DNA of 64,000 bases from Anseranas semipalmata (lineage: Eukaryota; Chordata; Aves; Anseriformes; Anseranatidae). The notes beneath the pieces are model-generated. The model had not been told where the DNA came from. It saw only the letters and a program-made list of their open reading frames with translations, and did not search any database. The stretch is from contig VXAA01000613.1 in NCBI GenBank assembly GCA_013399115.1, positions 564,256 through 628,255 on the forward strand. The letters run 5' to 3'. The first letter of the stretch is position 1. Each line of letters opens with the position of its first letter. Shown here piece by piece: positions 1-10,807 of the stretch. The position numbers and the translations under genes are program-made.

Positions 1-3000
1 CGCAGGCAAAACGGGGTTGAACACCCTCATGTCACGGATCCAGATTTAAGAGACATTATCTCATCGATAGTGAACAACAAGGCTGGCACGCCGTCAGGCG
101 CGATATTCCCTGGAAAGTGTGTGGTGAGGGACACTGGAAGGCAGACTTAACTCGCAGTGCTGAGCTCGCGCTAGTCAAGCGTGGTGAGATGCTGGCTGGT
201 GGCCTCAGCAAAATATCTCCATCAAGTTGGAGAGCAGCAGGGGCAAGGGCCCCGTGCTTGTAGGAGAAGGAGGATGGCTGGCTAGGAATGAAGAAGTTGG
301 ATTGTGTGGAGGGAAGGAGGGGAACGGGGCTGAAAACTGCACTTCTTTACTGTGGCTTGAGAGAAAAATTATGCAAGTGAGAGAGGAACTGAGGTCAGGT
401 AGGCTGAAGCATCCAGGTATAAGGTTAGCATGAGAGGACTACTGTTGTTGCCTTTCTTGGGTGGCAAGGATGGAGCCAAAGCTACAACTAAAGCTACTGA
501 TACCCTTTAAAAAGTTCCTTACACTTGTTCCATGGATCATATTGTCCTTAAGAAAAAGTTCAGCTCTTCTGGTTCGCAGCAGCTGTATTTAGCCTGGAGT
601 GTGACACAAGCACTGGCAGATAAGATGGCACTGAGAGATTTTGCAATCTGTCAGCCCTCTGGATTGTTCTGGGGAAAAACTTCAGAAGGACCCGACTTCA
701 TCACGATGTGAATTTAGAAAGTGGGTGCAGCAGGGGAAGAAATCGCTTGGGAAGGAACAGGGCAACTCCCCCCCAGCTCTGCGTCGAACTGGTTAAAAGT
801 GCCAGTTTCTAAACCGCAAGTTTTGAAAGCCTTGCAGCCACTGTCAACGTTGCGACAGCATGTTTGCAGCGAGCATCCTCCTGAAACAACCTTCGACTGC
901 CAAAGAAGCTGGCAGTATAAATTAAACTGCCTGTAAGGTTATCGCTGACGGGCCCCAGCACTGCAGCAGCAAGTCACAGACGGAGACACCTCCCTTTGAA
1001 CATCTCTTGAAGGACCGCAGCCCTTCAGATGTTTCTTCTGTAATAAATTTAGTGAAACCAGGTAGCTCCTGAGTTAACGTGCCAGGGTGTGTCTGCACGC
1101 TCTGCGGCAGCAGGTCTGAGCTACCAAATCCAGACTTGCCTGCCCAGAGGACAAACCCTTGCCTGCACGATGTCCTGGCAGGGACCCCAGCAGCTGTGGA
1201 TGGAGTTGGGGGTGGACAAGGCACGAACGTGCCGTGTCCTGCCGTGCCCAGGAGCGGTTTGTCCGAAATGCAGCTGGACTGCGTTGGGTGGGGAAGCAGG
1301 CAAGCTGCAGGGTCCAGTGTGCGCTCCTGACAGTAATCAAAATCCTCGTCCTCATCTCTCCTCCTGGCTGCTGCGACCTGCTCGCTGCAGAAGCCGCAAG
1401 AGGGAGCTTTGGGGCTGTCCCTTCAATTTTTCCCCAAGCCAGGCAGAGGCACAAGGTGGTGCTCTTGTCTCAGCCATCGCACAGCCTCGAAGGGACAGGG
1501 GACAGCCTCTGGGCACAAGGGGACACTGCTGAACCCCACTGTGCCACCACACGGCCCAAAAAGCTGGAGCCCTGCACAGGACAGGACTCAGCTCCCAGGT
1601 GATTTTTCTTCTCCCACATTTGAACCCTTTTCCAGTCCTGCTTCAGGGTGAACCCAGGGCTCTGTGAGGATTTTCCCAGGAAAAGCCAGCGGACAAGTGA
1701 ACTAGACAAGACGTGTGCTTGTGAGCATGGTGTCATATCCAGATCTGCCCTTCTCCATGTCCCGAGATAACGTCCTGCCCGCAGGGTCTCTGTCCCTCAG
1801 GGTTACAGGGTTTATTAGAGGTAAAATAGTCTCATGGCTCCGCGTTGTGCAGAGATATCAGCCTCATGGTGAGAGGTCCTCGGGCTGGGGAGATGGGGAG
1901 AAGAAAATAGAGGGGTGGGGGTGTCCCTATCCCAGGGGGACACCCGCTCTGCCAGGCAATGGGGACGCTCAGGCTCACGCCTCCCAGGCGGAAAGCTCCA
2001 GCCTGGGTTTGAAGGAAACTTTCCCATGAAAGATTCCCTGAAACTGGTACATTCCCACAAAGAGCTTCGATTTCAGTGTATCGGCATTTTCCGATGAGAA
2101 ACCAGCTCATCGGAAAATTCCCAACGAGCAAAGAGAAACTCCCCAGCGTATCGCGGAGGGATAGTGTCGCAGGCGGAAGAAATTTAATAGCAGTGGAGTC
2201 TTGTGTCTAGAGGCTCTGGGTAAAGCAAGACAAAGTGCAGCCAGCACCACTCATGGAAACCGTGAAGTCCTGCAATCGAGCTGCACCAGCTTTGCTCTCT
2301 GTAGCCTGCTGCCTGTTCTCCCAGCACTTTCCTCGTGGTATTTCTCCGTCACCAGGATGTCAGTGCTCTCTGTGCAGGCAGAGGGTGCAGTGTGCAAGCA
2401 TTGCAGACCAGAGGCAGCACAGAGAGACCTGTTAGGGAGGTGCAGGCAATGGGAGTGCAAGCTGAAGCCCCAGTGGTTCACCCCACCTTGGATTGGGATC
2501 TTGAGCTAAGGGGGGACCATGCGATTCGAGATGATGCGAGGAGCAGAGATAAGCATGTTAGCAGCTTACAAACAGACTTGATTGTTGAGTTACGGTGGTC
2601 ACACGTTCCCAGCCAGTCCCTAGTTTGGGGAAAATATTTGTGTGTGCTATGGAGACACCTCTCCTTTTTTAAGTCTGGCATCCTTCTAGAGCGATAGCAT
2701 GGCAGGCTCTTGCCTCCACGAGGGCTCTTTCTGATGGACCATGCAGAGGGTGGACTCTGACCTGCCCTTGGCAGGTGCCTGCCTCCGTGCTTCATGGCTG
2801 GAGGAACACGATCTGGGTTTCTGGCAGCATCACCACCTTGTGGCAGTCCATGAGGAGTTGCTGAGGTGTGGGCAGGGTTTGCTGAGACAGGGAGTATCGC
2901 AGGCTAGCCGCTAGCCCGGGCCATCTTAGGGTTTCTTTTCCTATATGACAAACCAGAAGCCAGGTCATGACCTGGCCCTCTGCTCTTAAGAGTAGCCCAA

Positions 3001-3380
3001 CATTTAGTTCTTACTGCTTCTCTTCTTTAGTACGATCACTGATTAAGCTCGGGTGTCCTCACAGAGAGAAGTGCCCGCTCTGTTGGAGGTGCCCCCCATT
3101 CCCCAGCCAATGCATGCTGCTTTGGGGAAGATTTTCAGTCCTGCTTGGGGGGATGCTGGTGAGCACAGGGGCACGCACCTGCCTGGAGCTGCCGATGGCA
3201 TTCACCGCTCGCTGCCTGTACCCGTTAATGAGGCTGCAGGGAGCGGGGTGAGCACTTCACCTCTCAAAGCTGGACCTCACACACTCTGTATCCTCGGTGG
3301 GATAGAAGCAATTGAGCAAGAGACTTGAAACCACAATTAAGGTTATTTAATCCACCTCTCCTTGCCCAGGGGCTTCTCTT
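1..3380. other. Noncoding stretch with no supported gene
   Basis: I see no recognisable gene, RNA gene or complete repeat here. Open frames of up to 147 codons exist around 1.1-1.6 kb, but several overlap on both strands over the same GC-richer bases, which is what chance produces. None carries a familiar motif. The only distinct structure is the perfect inverted repeat at 2086-2118, listed separately. Moderate GC and scattered CAG/CTG-rich words are typical of avian intergenic or intronic DNA. Confidence 0.6.
2086..2118. repeat. Perfect 13-bp inverted repeat with 7-nt loop
   Basis: The left arm ATTTTCCGATGAG (2086-2098) is the exact reverse complement of the right arm CTCATCGGAAAAT (2106-2118), separated by AAACCAG. 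It can form a hairpin. Flanking sequence is also rich in TTCCC/GGGAA words, so this may be the centre of a decayed palindromic MITE-like repeat. That origin is inference; the inverted repeat itself is directly visible. Confidence 0.85.
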
Positions 3381-3445
3381 CCTACACTGAGCTAAATTCT
3401 TTTGTCGTGCATCAACTTCAGGGGAGTTGCACAAGAGCGGAGGAG
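3381..3445. repeat. Possible relic of an ancient palindromic repeat
   Basis: The core GTGCATCAACTTCAGGGGAG followed by TTGCAC (about 3407-3432) is nearly its own reverse complement: it begins GTGCA and ends TGCAC with an ACTTCA-type centre. This resembles the palindromic sauropsid repeats built around 'gacttcaatgg'. The flanking GAGCTAAATTCTTTTG also resembles their ends. Divergence is high, so this is a weak call. Confidence 0.3.
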
Positions 3446-3462
3446 AACAGACACCAGCCGCG

Positions 3463-3580
3463 AATCTTCTCCAGGGCTTTGTCCAATGTGGTTTCAAATG
3501 ATTCCCGTGAGAGGGCTTTCACCAGCCCTCATGGGATAATGTACCACAGCCTGCACGATCTCTGATGGAAAGCGTGCCTC
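3463..3580 (-). mobile_element. Ancient CR1 LINE 3'-end fragment
   Basis: Read on the plus strand this stretch has the order 'tctccagggctttgtccaa', 'tttcaaatgattcc', 'ggctttcaccagcc', 'atgggataatgtaccacagcct'. It follows the reverse-complement pattern of the 3' region of old CR1 elements (…ttcaaatgattcc…ggcttccaccac…ggagactattccacagcct…). The sense orientation is therefore minus. It is heavily diverged and lacks the terminal octamer repeats, so it is an old, truncated, inactive copy. The identification rests on remembered consensus order, not on an alignment. Confidence 0.5.
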
Positions 3581-3920
3581 TCTTCCATGGCAGGTACTTC
3601 ATCTGGGCTTGAAGGCTTCCCTCGCTCCGCATGTTTTCCTGGTGGTTGTCTCTGCAGCAGAGGTTAGCAAGTCCCTTTGTGAGGCCTGCACTTCTCAGAT
3701 GTTATGTCTGGAAGTTTGCTCTGTTTTTTTGGCTAGGGGGCCCAGGGTCTGGAAGTAGAGAGGCTTTTATGGGAACCCAAGTCCCCTTTTGACACTACTT
3801 CCTTGTGCTTAAATTTCAGGTTGAGTTACAGACTTGAACATTTTCTGGTTGGATATCTTTCATTGTCAAAGGGGATTAGGCCAGTGATTATTTACAAGCA
3901 CCTCTATTACACAGAGTCTG

Positions 3921-3947
3921 TTTCTTTTCTTTTCTTTTCTTTTTTTT
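3921..3947. repeat. (TTTTC)n pyrimidine microsatellite
   Basis: About four units of TTTTC run into a T tract, all on the plus strand. This is a directly visible simple repeat of polypyrimidine type. Confidence 0.9.
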
Positions 3948-6900
3948 CCCATGTAGTTCTACATAATATGTAAACGTTGACTAAAGCAGTCCCGTAGATG
4001 GGGGAAAGAGAGTGAACGAGGTTCCTGCTATGCAAAGTGAAATGGGTAGATCGAGATCTCTGAGCTGGGAGATGCCTCTCTGAGCTGGTCTGATGCTTTC
4101 GGGATGAGCATCCTCCTCCTTTCACACAGGGACATCGTTGCCCAAGTGGCCAGGTTCATCCTGGGGCATCACCTTTCTCCAGTGCGTTGGAGGTGGTTAC
4201 AGCAGGAGACTGAATGCTTGGCACAATGGGCCACTGGTTTGATCTAGGGCGGCTCCTTTGGAGCTTTGGCTGTTTCCCAAGAAATGGGGATATTTTTTAG
4301 AACCCAACATGCATGAGTTTTAAAAGAGATTTTTGATAGAAGTCCCATTTACTCCTTTATTTGGCTTGGGAGGCTGCAGTGGAACAGATTTCTTTACATA
4401 TCCTTGAGTGTTATTTGATTAAGGTTATGACTGCTAATAAACACTCCGAGTCTATTCTCCTTCCCCGCCACTTGCAGTTCGGGATAACTCTGTTGCCTGC
4501 ATGGGACTACACCTTTTTATACCAGTGCAAGGGACCGGAGTGCTGATTCTGTTCCCCTTTCATCCGTTTATCGGTGTACTGCTCACTTCAGGGAAGTTTG
4601 TTCTGATTTATTCCAGCTTTATAATGTAAGAGAAAATAGGAATGGGAGGAGTGCCAGGAGTGATTCTGGCACAATAACCAGTTTACTTCCCTTTCCTTCA
4701 CTTTGCCATTTACAATCACAAGTTCTTCTATAAAGCAGCTATGAGAAGAGCAGACATTGCCCAGCAGTAAGAAAAATCAAGGCTGCAGAATCAAACTGAC
4801 AAAAAAACAAAACCCTGTTTGCAGTGTAGGAGAGAGAAGCAGGTTCTGCTTGGAAAGACAGAAGGGAGGAAGAAAGTAGGGACCCCAGAGGACTCTGTTC
4901 TACCTGCCATCTAGAAGATGAGTGCATTTCATAGTACGGTTAGTCTTTTCCAATGTAAGACACTTCTGTTCCAAAATATTTTTAATTTTTCAGGGAGCAA
5001 AGCAGAGGAAGTGATACAGACACCTCAGCTACCCAGCATCACCACAAGTGCAGCAGGAGATCTTATCTAGTCCTCACAGAAGGCTGGTAAGTGAATCATA
5101 GTTGAAAACAGTGACCTGTGGATTAAGGAAAGAGGCGGTCAGGCTGACCTAGGGATATATAGATTGTGTGCAGAGAAAGAAGCAGAGACTCAGAGACTGA
5201 TGGTAGTCATCAGTGTGTAGGGAATAATCAGGGTGCTGCAGAAGTTTAAAAAATGATGAATGCCCAACGTGCAATGAAATGAAAATGTGCTTGATGTACC
5301 CGGAATCCAAACTTTGTGTAAATGAAACCGTTCTGCGCTGAAAGCACACTGAAAAGCACACATCAGTTGGCCTCAGAACGGCATCGAGCTCTCGCTACAG
5401 ACGTTGCCCACCTGAACGCACAGCAGACTGCTGTGTCGTGGGTGCCTGTATCCAGGTACACACGCTGCGTGTCCACCCCCCGAGCACTCAGGTACCACCA
5501 TAACGGAATGGAGTATCTGACGCACATCTCTCCGGTGACCATTTAGGAGTACATTAGGAGGACCATTATGGAGTACAGAGAGCTCCCTATTTGCACCAAG
5601 CCTTTCTGTTCCTCTTTCCCCTGAAGGCTGGGGGCCTTGATGCCTTTTTCCTGGACGTCAAGCACAGTCTCTCCACAACAGTCATAATAAGTCTTGTGCG
5701 GTGCGGCGCACTAATGAAAAGCTGTGTGGGCTAGTCCCTAATTACAACCATCAGTTAAGCTGTCAGAGGGAGCTCCCAGCCTCAGTTGTTTCATTATTAG
5801 ACTTTGGGCCTTGATGAGCTGCAATCAGGCATGAAAGCGCGACCTGAGCAGAGCCGGGGAGGTCTCCACTCCCCCACCGAGCTCGGGGGCTTTCGTACTA
5901 GACCTGGTTTCTCAGGTCCAGGGCTTCACCTACTGCACTGCAGGGAGGGAGCTGGGAGCAGGGAGGGAGAGAAGGAGGAGGAGAGCTCCATGAGGCACGG
6001 CCCAGCCTTGGGCACAACCAGCCATCTTTCCATGCACCTACATTTGCTGACTTCTTAGGTTCTGTGGGCTTCATCGTTTTGAAGGCCAGAGGCTGTTGCT
6101 GTAACACAGCCACTTCAACTCAGGCTTCCTGCATAAAAGCTTCAGGACGTTCAGCTATAGACACTGAGCTTCAGTACAACTGTTATCCAGGGATGAGTCC
6201 AAGTCACAGTGCCTTTTAGCCACATCTGGATTTTGAAGTGCCCCACGGGACGATGCTTGGGGACTATTTCTCCACTCAGTGGTCCCTTTAAGTTTCACAC
6301 TAGGCCCGGCGGAGAAGAAACATGCAGATGGTGGGACTTAATGACAACAGCACCAGTTTATTTGAACTAGGGTCTTTATGGAGAGATGTGTTTGTTTTCT
6401 CAGACCACACATTATTAACTAATCCCTCGACTTTGTTTTTATAGTCGCATTGTGAGCAACTTCCTACTTTTCGCCCCTTTCCTCTGTCAAAAAGTCCTGG
6501 GCTCCGCAGTTGTGTGTAAGGCATCCCAGGCTGCTGCTGGGGATGGATTTCCATCGGCTGCTGCTCCCCTTTCTGACGGAGAAAGCAGCCTTCCTTGCAG
6601 TCAGAGCACCGGCCTGGGAATGTTCTTGTGCCCTTTGGAAATTAGCACCTGCGCATCCCGTTCCCTCTTAGCACGAAGGGGTAATGATATTTCTTTTGTC
6701 TTCCCTGTGTATAGGCCCCATTCTTATTCCACAGCCCACATCTGTCTCCTTGCTGCATGCGTGCATTAAGGGGGAAGAGCCCACTTCCAAAAGGCCCAAA
6801 GTGAAACTTCTGCAAGACCTTCTTCTGAAGTATTTGGTTATGTTAAACCATTAATGCCGTAAGAAGAGGCTTTACTATATTTTGCTGTTTCCTGTTTCTT

Positions 6901-7330
6901 CATGGATTCAAGAAACCTTGATCGAAGCAGTTTCATCTTTGCAGCTGGGGCTGCGGTGCCGTGCGAGAGGCAGTGGCAAAGCCAAAACAACGCTGCTGCG
7001 GCCAGAGGGCGGCGGAAGGGACGGGATTTGGGGCAGCGGCTTCTCCTCGCCAGGTTCCCCACCTGCGACTTTTGCAGAGAATCTCCTCTGATCACTTCCA
7101 GCCTCCGCCTGACAAACAGAAATCTGAAAAGAAACAGCCTGTTCTGGAGGAATCGCGGGCGCAGGGCTCGGGGGTCTCTGTTGCATAGCCCCACACAGCT
7201 GTTAATCACCAAAATATCTCTGGCTCCCAGCAGCTGTCTGCTGTTTATCTTAGCCTGGATATCTACTGGCTGAGCCCGCCGAGAGCAGGCTGTGCAGCCA
7301 AGCCAAATACAAACGGAAGACAGATCGTTT

Positions 7331-7400
7331 GCACACAATGGTGTGCACGTGTGTTTTGTGGGCACGCGCGTATGTACGCATGTGCGTCCACACGCACGCT
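7331..7400. repeat. Alternating purine-pyrimidine tract
   Basis: Bases 7362-7387 alternate purine and pyrimidine strictly for 26 nt, with several CG, CA and TG steps. They follow a shorter alternating block (GTGTGCACGTGTGT) at 7341-7354. Such imperfect (CA/CG)n tracts have Z-DNA-forming potential. The tract lies about 450 bp upstream of a candidate TATA box. Any functional role is inference. Confidence 0.7.
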
Positions 7401-7553
7401 TTGTTTACGTCCTGCTGCTGCGGCTGGAAGTGCACGTCCGTGATTTTTGTTTGAAATCAAGGGGTAATTTTGTGACTGTGTCGGCCAAGAACGGAGCCTA
7501 AGGTATACGAGGTGTCCAGGTGGTTTAGGGGCATGTTTCCAGGTGCATGACTG

Positions 7554-7618
7554 TGACTCAGATAAGATCTCTCCCCCTGTGCTTTCTCTAAGCCTTATCA
7601 AGTTAATTAGATAAAGAG
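7554..7618 (+). promoter_or_regulatory. AP-1/GATA/homeodomain motif cluster
   Basis: Within 65 bp there is TGACTCA (AP-1 core, 7554-7560) overlapping AGATAAG (GATA, 7560-7566), CTTATC (GATA on the minus strand, 7594-7599), GTTAATTAG (half HNF1-like or homeodomain site, 7602-7610) and AGATAAAG (GATA, 7609-7616). Overlapping AP-1/NF-E2 and GATA sites occur in haematopoietic enhancers, and GATA with HNF1 occurs in gut and liver promoters. The cluster sits about 220-280 bp upstream of a TATA box. The motifs are visible; that they act as an enhancer or proximal promoter is inference. Confidence 0.4.
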
Positions 7619-7835
7619 TAAAAATGCAGGGCTTCCTGAGTCTTCCAGAATCAGTCAGCCTCAGAGGCTTCAAAGGGTGTCTAAAAGACAGTTCCCTCAG
7701 CCACCTGTGACTGTTTAGGAACCAAGAAGAAGGAAGAGGACTAACACAGTAAACTGTCCCACCTGGAGAGGAGAAGGAGGTCAGCCCTCTGACTCCAGTT
7801 AACCTGTCCTCCCAGGGGTGTGAGGCCGTGCAGTT

Positions 7836-7843
7836 TATATAAA
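7836..7843 (+). promoter_or_regulatory. TATA box of candidate promoter
   Basis: TATATAAA sits inside TTTATATAAAT. A start site about 25-35 bp downstream would fall near 7866-7872, and from there sequence runs to a good splice donor at 7919. The motif cluster at 7554-7618 lies upstream. Isolated TATA-like strings are common by chance, so the support comes from this arrangement and not from the motif alone. Confidence 0.4.
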
Positions 7844-7865
7844 TCAGGCTGGGGGGAGCCTGCCT

Positions 7866-7918
7866 TTTTGAGGGAGTGGAGAGGCAGTTCTCTTGGTCTG
7901 TTTGGTGTTGTGCCTGTG
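7866..7918 (+). other. Candidate noncoding first exon
   Basis: The proposed exon runs from the expected start site downstream of the TATA box to the donor CTGTG|GTAAGAT at 7919. It contains no ATG before the donor. Splicing to the acceptor at 8034 would remove a 116-bp intron, a size common in birds. The 5' end is only an estimate from TATA spacing. No transcript evidence is available from sequence alone. Confidence 0.35.
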
Positions 7919-8034
7919 GTAAGATACTTGTGGTGACAAAGGAGATTACAAACTTGAGAAGTAGTAAGGAGGAGGTGAGCATGTTATGCCTGGACTTTTC
8001 TGAAGACTTATACCTTTCTTTCTCCTGTTCCCAG

Positions 8035-8142
8035 GTCCTTTATGTAATGGTCAGATCATCCTGAGCTATCATGGAGCAGCTTGGAGCAGAGGAGAAGGTC
8101 CTGGCTGGATCTGAGTTGCTGTTTGTGTGCTTCACTGATAAG
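8035..8142 (+). CDS. Candidate second exon with start codon
   Basis: A pyrimidine-rich acceptor (…CTTTCTTTCTCCTGTTCCCAG) ends at 8034, and AAG|GTAGGA gives a consensus donor at 8143. An ATG at 8071 has A at -3 and G at +4, a good Kozak context. The only upstream ATG, at 8047, is in another frame and closed by TGA at 8062-8064. From 8071 exactly 24 codons run to the donor in phase 0. The peptide begins MEQLGAEEK and ends LLFVCFTDK. I do not recognise the protein. The combination of acceptor, Kozak ATG and donor is better than most chance exons but is unconfirmed. It could equally be an exon of a lncRNA. Confidence 0.35.
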
Positions 8143-9652
8143 GTAGGATTTGGTTGAACTTCTTGGATGCTGGGAACAGACCTGTGTTTTCTCTTAATGC
8201 GTTGTCAGCTGTAGATGTCCAGGTAAATGCAAGGCTGGCTTGCTGAATGTTGTGGTGCTTCAGACTGGTTTTTATTTACCCGGTATGGTTGTATTTAAGT
8301 CTCCTTTTGGAAGTCATGCTTGGGGTCCTCGTTGCTGCTGACTCTCCCCTGAGGCTTCAAAGGCCACGGAGCACGGTGAGAGTTAGAGAAGCTGGCTGCA
8401 CAGGGTGGTGCGTGCCTTTGACTCTTCTGAGTCCTGAGGGAGGCTGAAATCTTGCTGCTTCTTACACCGCGTTCTCCAGGGGCAGTTGCACAGGATAAGC
8501 TGCAGTGCTGGCTTTTGGAGGCCATGTTTTTCGGTAGGTGGGAAGCTGGAGGCCTGTGCTGAGCTGTGCTTTGGGCTGTGTAACACTGAGTGAGGGGGAG
8601 TGCGTTGCGTATCCCCTGTTCAACTCTCGCTCTCCAAGTACAGTGAGTGCCTTGCACAGAGGTTGTGCAACAGAGGCCAGGGCTTCTTCCAAAGCAGTTA
8701 GGCTTTCTTGGCTGTGAATGCCTAGCTTTCCTTTAGCTCCAACTCTGGTATTTATCAATTAGGTCGCTCCAGATCCTGGGAACAGCTACAGCTGTCCTTC
8801 CCTTCAGCCTGGAGCACCCACTTCCTTCTGCCTTACCTCATCCTGCAATTACTGTCCCACAGGGCACCCAGGGCTGCAGCAGCCGGTACATCTGTCCTCC
8901 CTTCTGTGCACACAGCAAGGCCTCGGAGGATAAAGGAATGGAAGAGAAAGAAACCAGTTGCCCATGAGTAGTGTTTAGGCAGAAATGTGCTTGCATTATC
9001 CCACTTGGAGATAGTGGGGGTGAGCTTGTGGTATGTGAAGTGGTGTGGGGAACTGGGGATGAAATGAGGGCAGCAGGCTGGCAGGACGTTTCTGCTGGAG
9101 GCTTGGTGAAGAATATCAACCTCAGGAGAAGTTGTAGAGGCTCCCGTTCTCACCAGAAATGACAAACCTTTGTGCTCTTTCACCAGAGCCTTTGCTGTAG
9201 GTGAGAGATCAACTTCTCCAAAGGGAGAGACCAGCTTTCTGGAAGGCAGAGGACAGGAAGGGAGGAGTTCATCTGGACCAGACTCTTGAATAACTAGTCA
9301 GCTGTTTCTTAATGTGCTGAGAGGATGTGGGAGCCCATGGGCTTGCTGAAATGTGTGTGCAATGATTGCTACTTCTGAAGAGCCAAGAGTCCCCTGAACA
9401 GCGGAGGTGAAGTCCCGTTCCTCTCCCCTGTGAAACACCATGCTTAACTCACAGCCAGGAGGGGCAGGGCGTTTCGGGTGGCCACACAGCAGGGTTAGTG
9501 CTGTCCTGAAGGGGAGAGTAAAGGTGGGGAGGGTTCAGTGCTGGAGAAACGCTCTGCACAGAAACACTGCTGTGCATTAGGGAGATGATAGTGGAAACAG
9601 CTCAAGAGGCATCTTGATGACAGGCACATCCTAGAACAGTGTTTGCTTTGTG

Positions 9653-9665
9653 TTTTTTTTTTTTT
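9653..9665. repeat. T13 homopolymer
   Basis: A run of 13 T is directly visible. It could be a poly(A) tail remnant of a minus-strand retroelement, but no element body was recognised beside it. Confidence 0.9.
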
Positions 9666-10794
9666 CTTGCAACCTTATTTCCAGCTTTGTAATGGGGAGC
9701 ATAACCTCTGGCTTTGCTTCATCAGATATGCCTGCAGCAAAACTAAATGGAGCTGACAGACTGGGGCTCTGTTGTTTCTCTGGAGCTAGCACAGCACGAA
9801 GGAGGTGTGGAGACGTGTTTTAAGAGTCCTAATGCTTGGGATGTATCTGTGCACCTGTGGGGCTGGTGATGGTGGTGCAGACTGAGTGGCATGTTGGCCT
9901 GGCCCCCCCTCCTGCCCCAGAGGCAGAAATGCACCTAAAATCTTGAGGGAAATTCCCAGTTTTGTGCCCTGGCTTGAGTCCCATGCAAGCAGTGGGGTGT
10001 AGAGGGAGAGTGGCCTTGCACTGCCACTTGGAGGCCCTGCCAGCCAGCAAACAGGGAAAGTGGAACAATAACATTATCCCCTGGTGATGGCTTCAAATTG
10101 AAATCAGCTGCAAGGCCCCATCCTGCCCCTGGAAACAGAGGGGCTGGGAAGACCTGCCTTGAAGGAGCAGAAGTAAGGTGATATGCTGAGAAAAAATTCT
10201 GTTCTTAACTGCCTGAGTGCTGCTGCTTTTTCTCAGCTTCCCACACAGTCCTCTGCCACCATCAGCAGCTTCTGTGGTATCCCAAGCCCCATCCTGACCT
10301 GATGTGCAGGGACTGACCCCTGCTCCTGCCTTGGTGAGGGGTATCCCATGCAGGGCCTCCTACCTGGGCACTGGTAAGAACATTTGTGGTCAGCTGTGCC
10401 CCCCTGTGCTGCTGTTCTCTTGGGGACAGCAAGCTAGAGTTGCAGCCCAGCTGACAAAATTGCTATCGGTGGGGTTCCTATGGATGTTTGTGTCTCAAAA
10501 TCCCATCTGCCTTGCTGAGCTATTGAGTATGTGCTGTATCTGGTCTCTATGTGTTTGGAGAGCAGACATCCTGCTCTGTTCCATCTTCTCAGCATCCTTT
10601 TGCTGGTGTTTAGTGTCACTTGAGGACATTCGGTAGCCCACTGTGCAAGTCACCATGGAAAGACAATACACTTCCCACAAACATAGGCATGGGCATTGTT
10701 GCCTGCTTTGTGCTCTAATTTAAACAAAATGGTGTTTCCAAGTGAGTTGTAGTTTTGTTGTGGGGGACAGTAAGTCTCTGTAGTCAAAAAAGTC

Positions 10795-10807
10795 TTTTTT
10801 TTTTTTT
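10795..10807. repeat. T13 homopolymer
   Basis: A run of 13 T is followed by GTAGAGAGGG. No associated element was recognised. Confidence 0.9.

Larger units (their letters stand above)
3600..7500. other. Noncoding stretch with no supported gene
   Basis: It contains a small TTTTC microsatellite (3921-3947) and otherwise unremarkable sequence. From about 6.9 to 7.2 kb it becomes GC-richer and open on several frames of both strands; a minus-strand exon-like boundary there is discussed among the findings. No known protein domain, tRNA, snRNA or miRNA was recognised. Confidence 0.55.

Noticed and set aside
7002..7020. CTCF-like GGCCAGAGGGCGGCGG
   Set aside because: It resembles part of the CTCF core, but key positions do not align with the consensus. 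Not called without matrix scoring.
7263..7982. 239-codon open frame on the minus strand
   Set aside because: It runs straight through the candidate plus-strand TATA box and first exon and through the alternating CA/CG tract, with no domain. Judged a chance frame.
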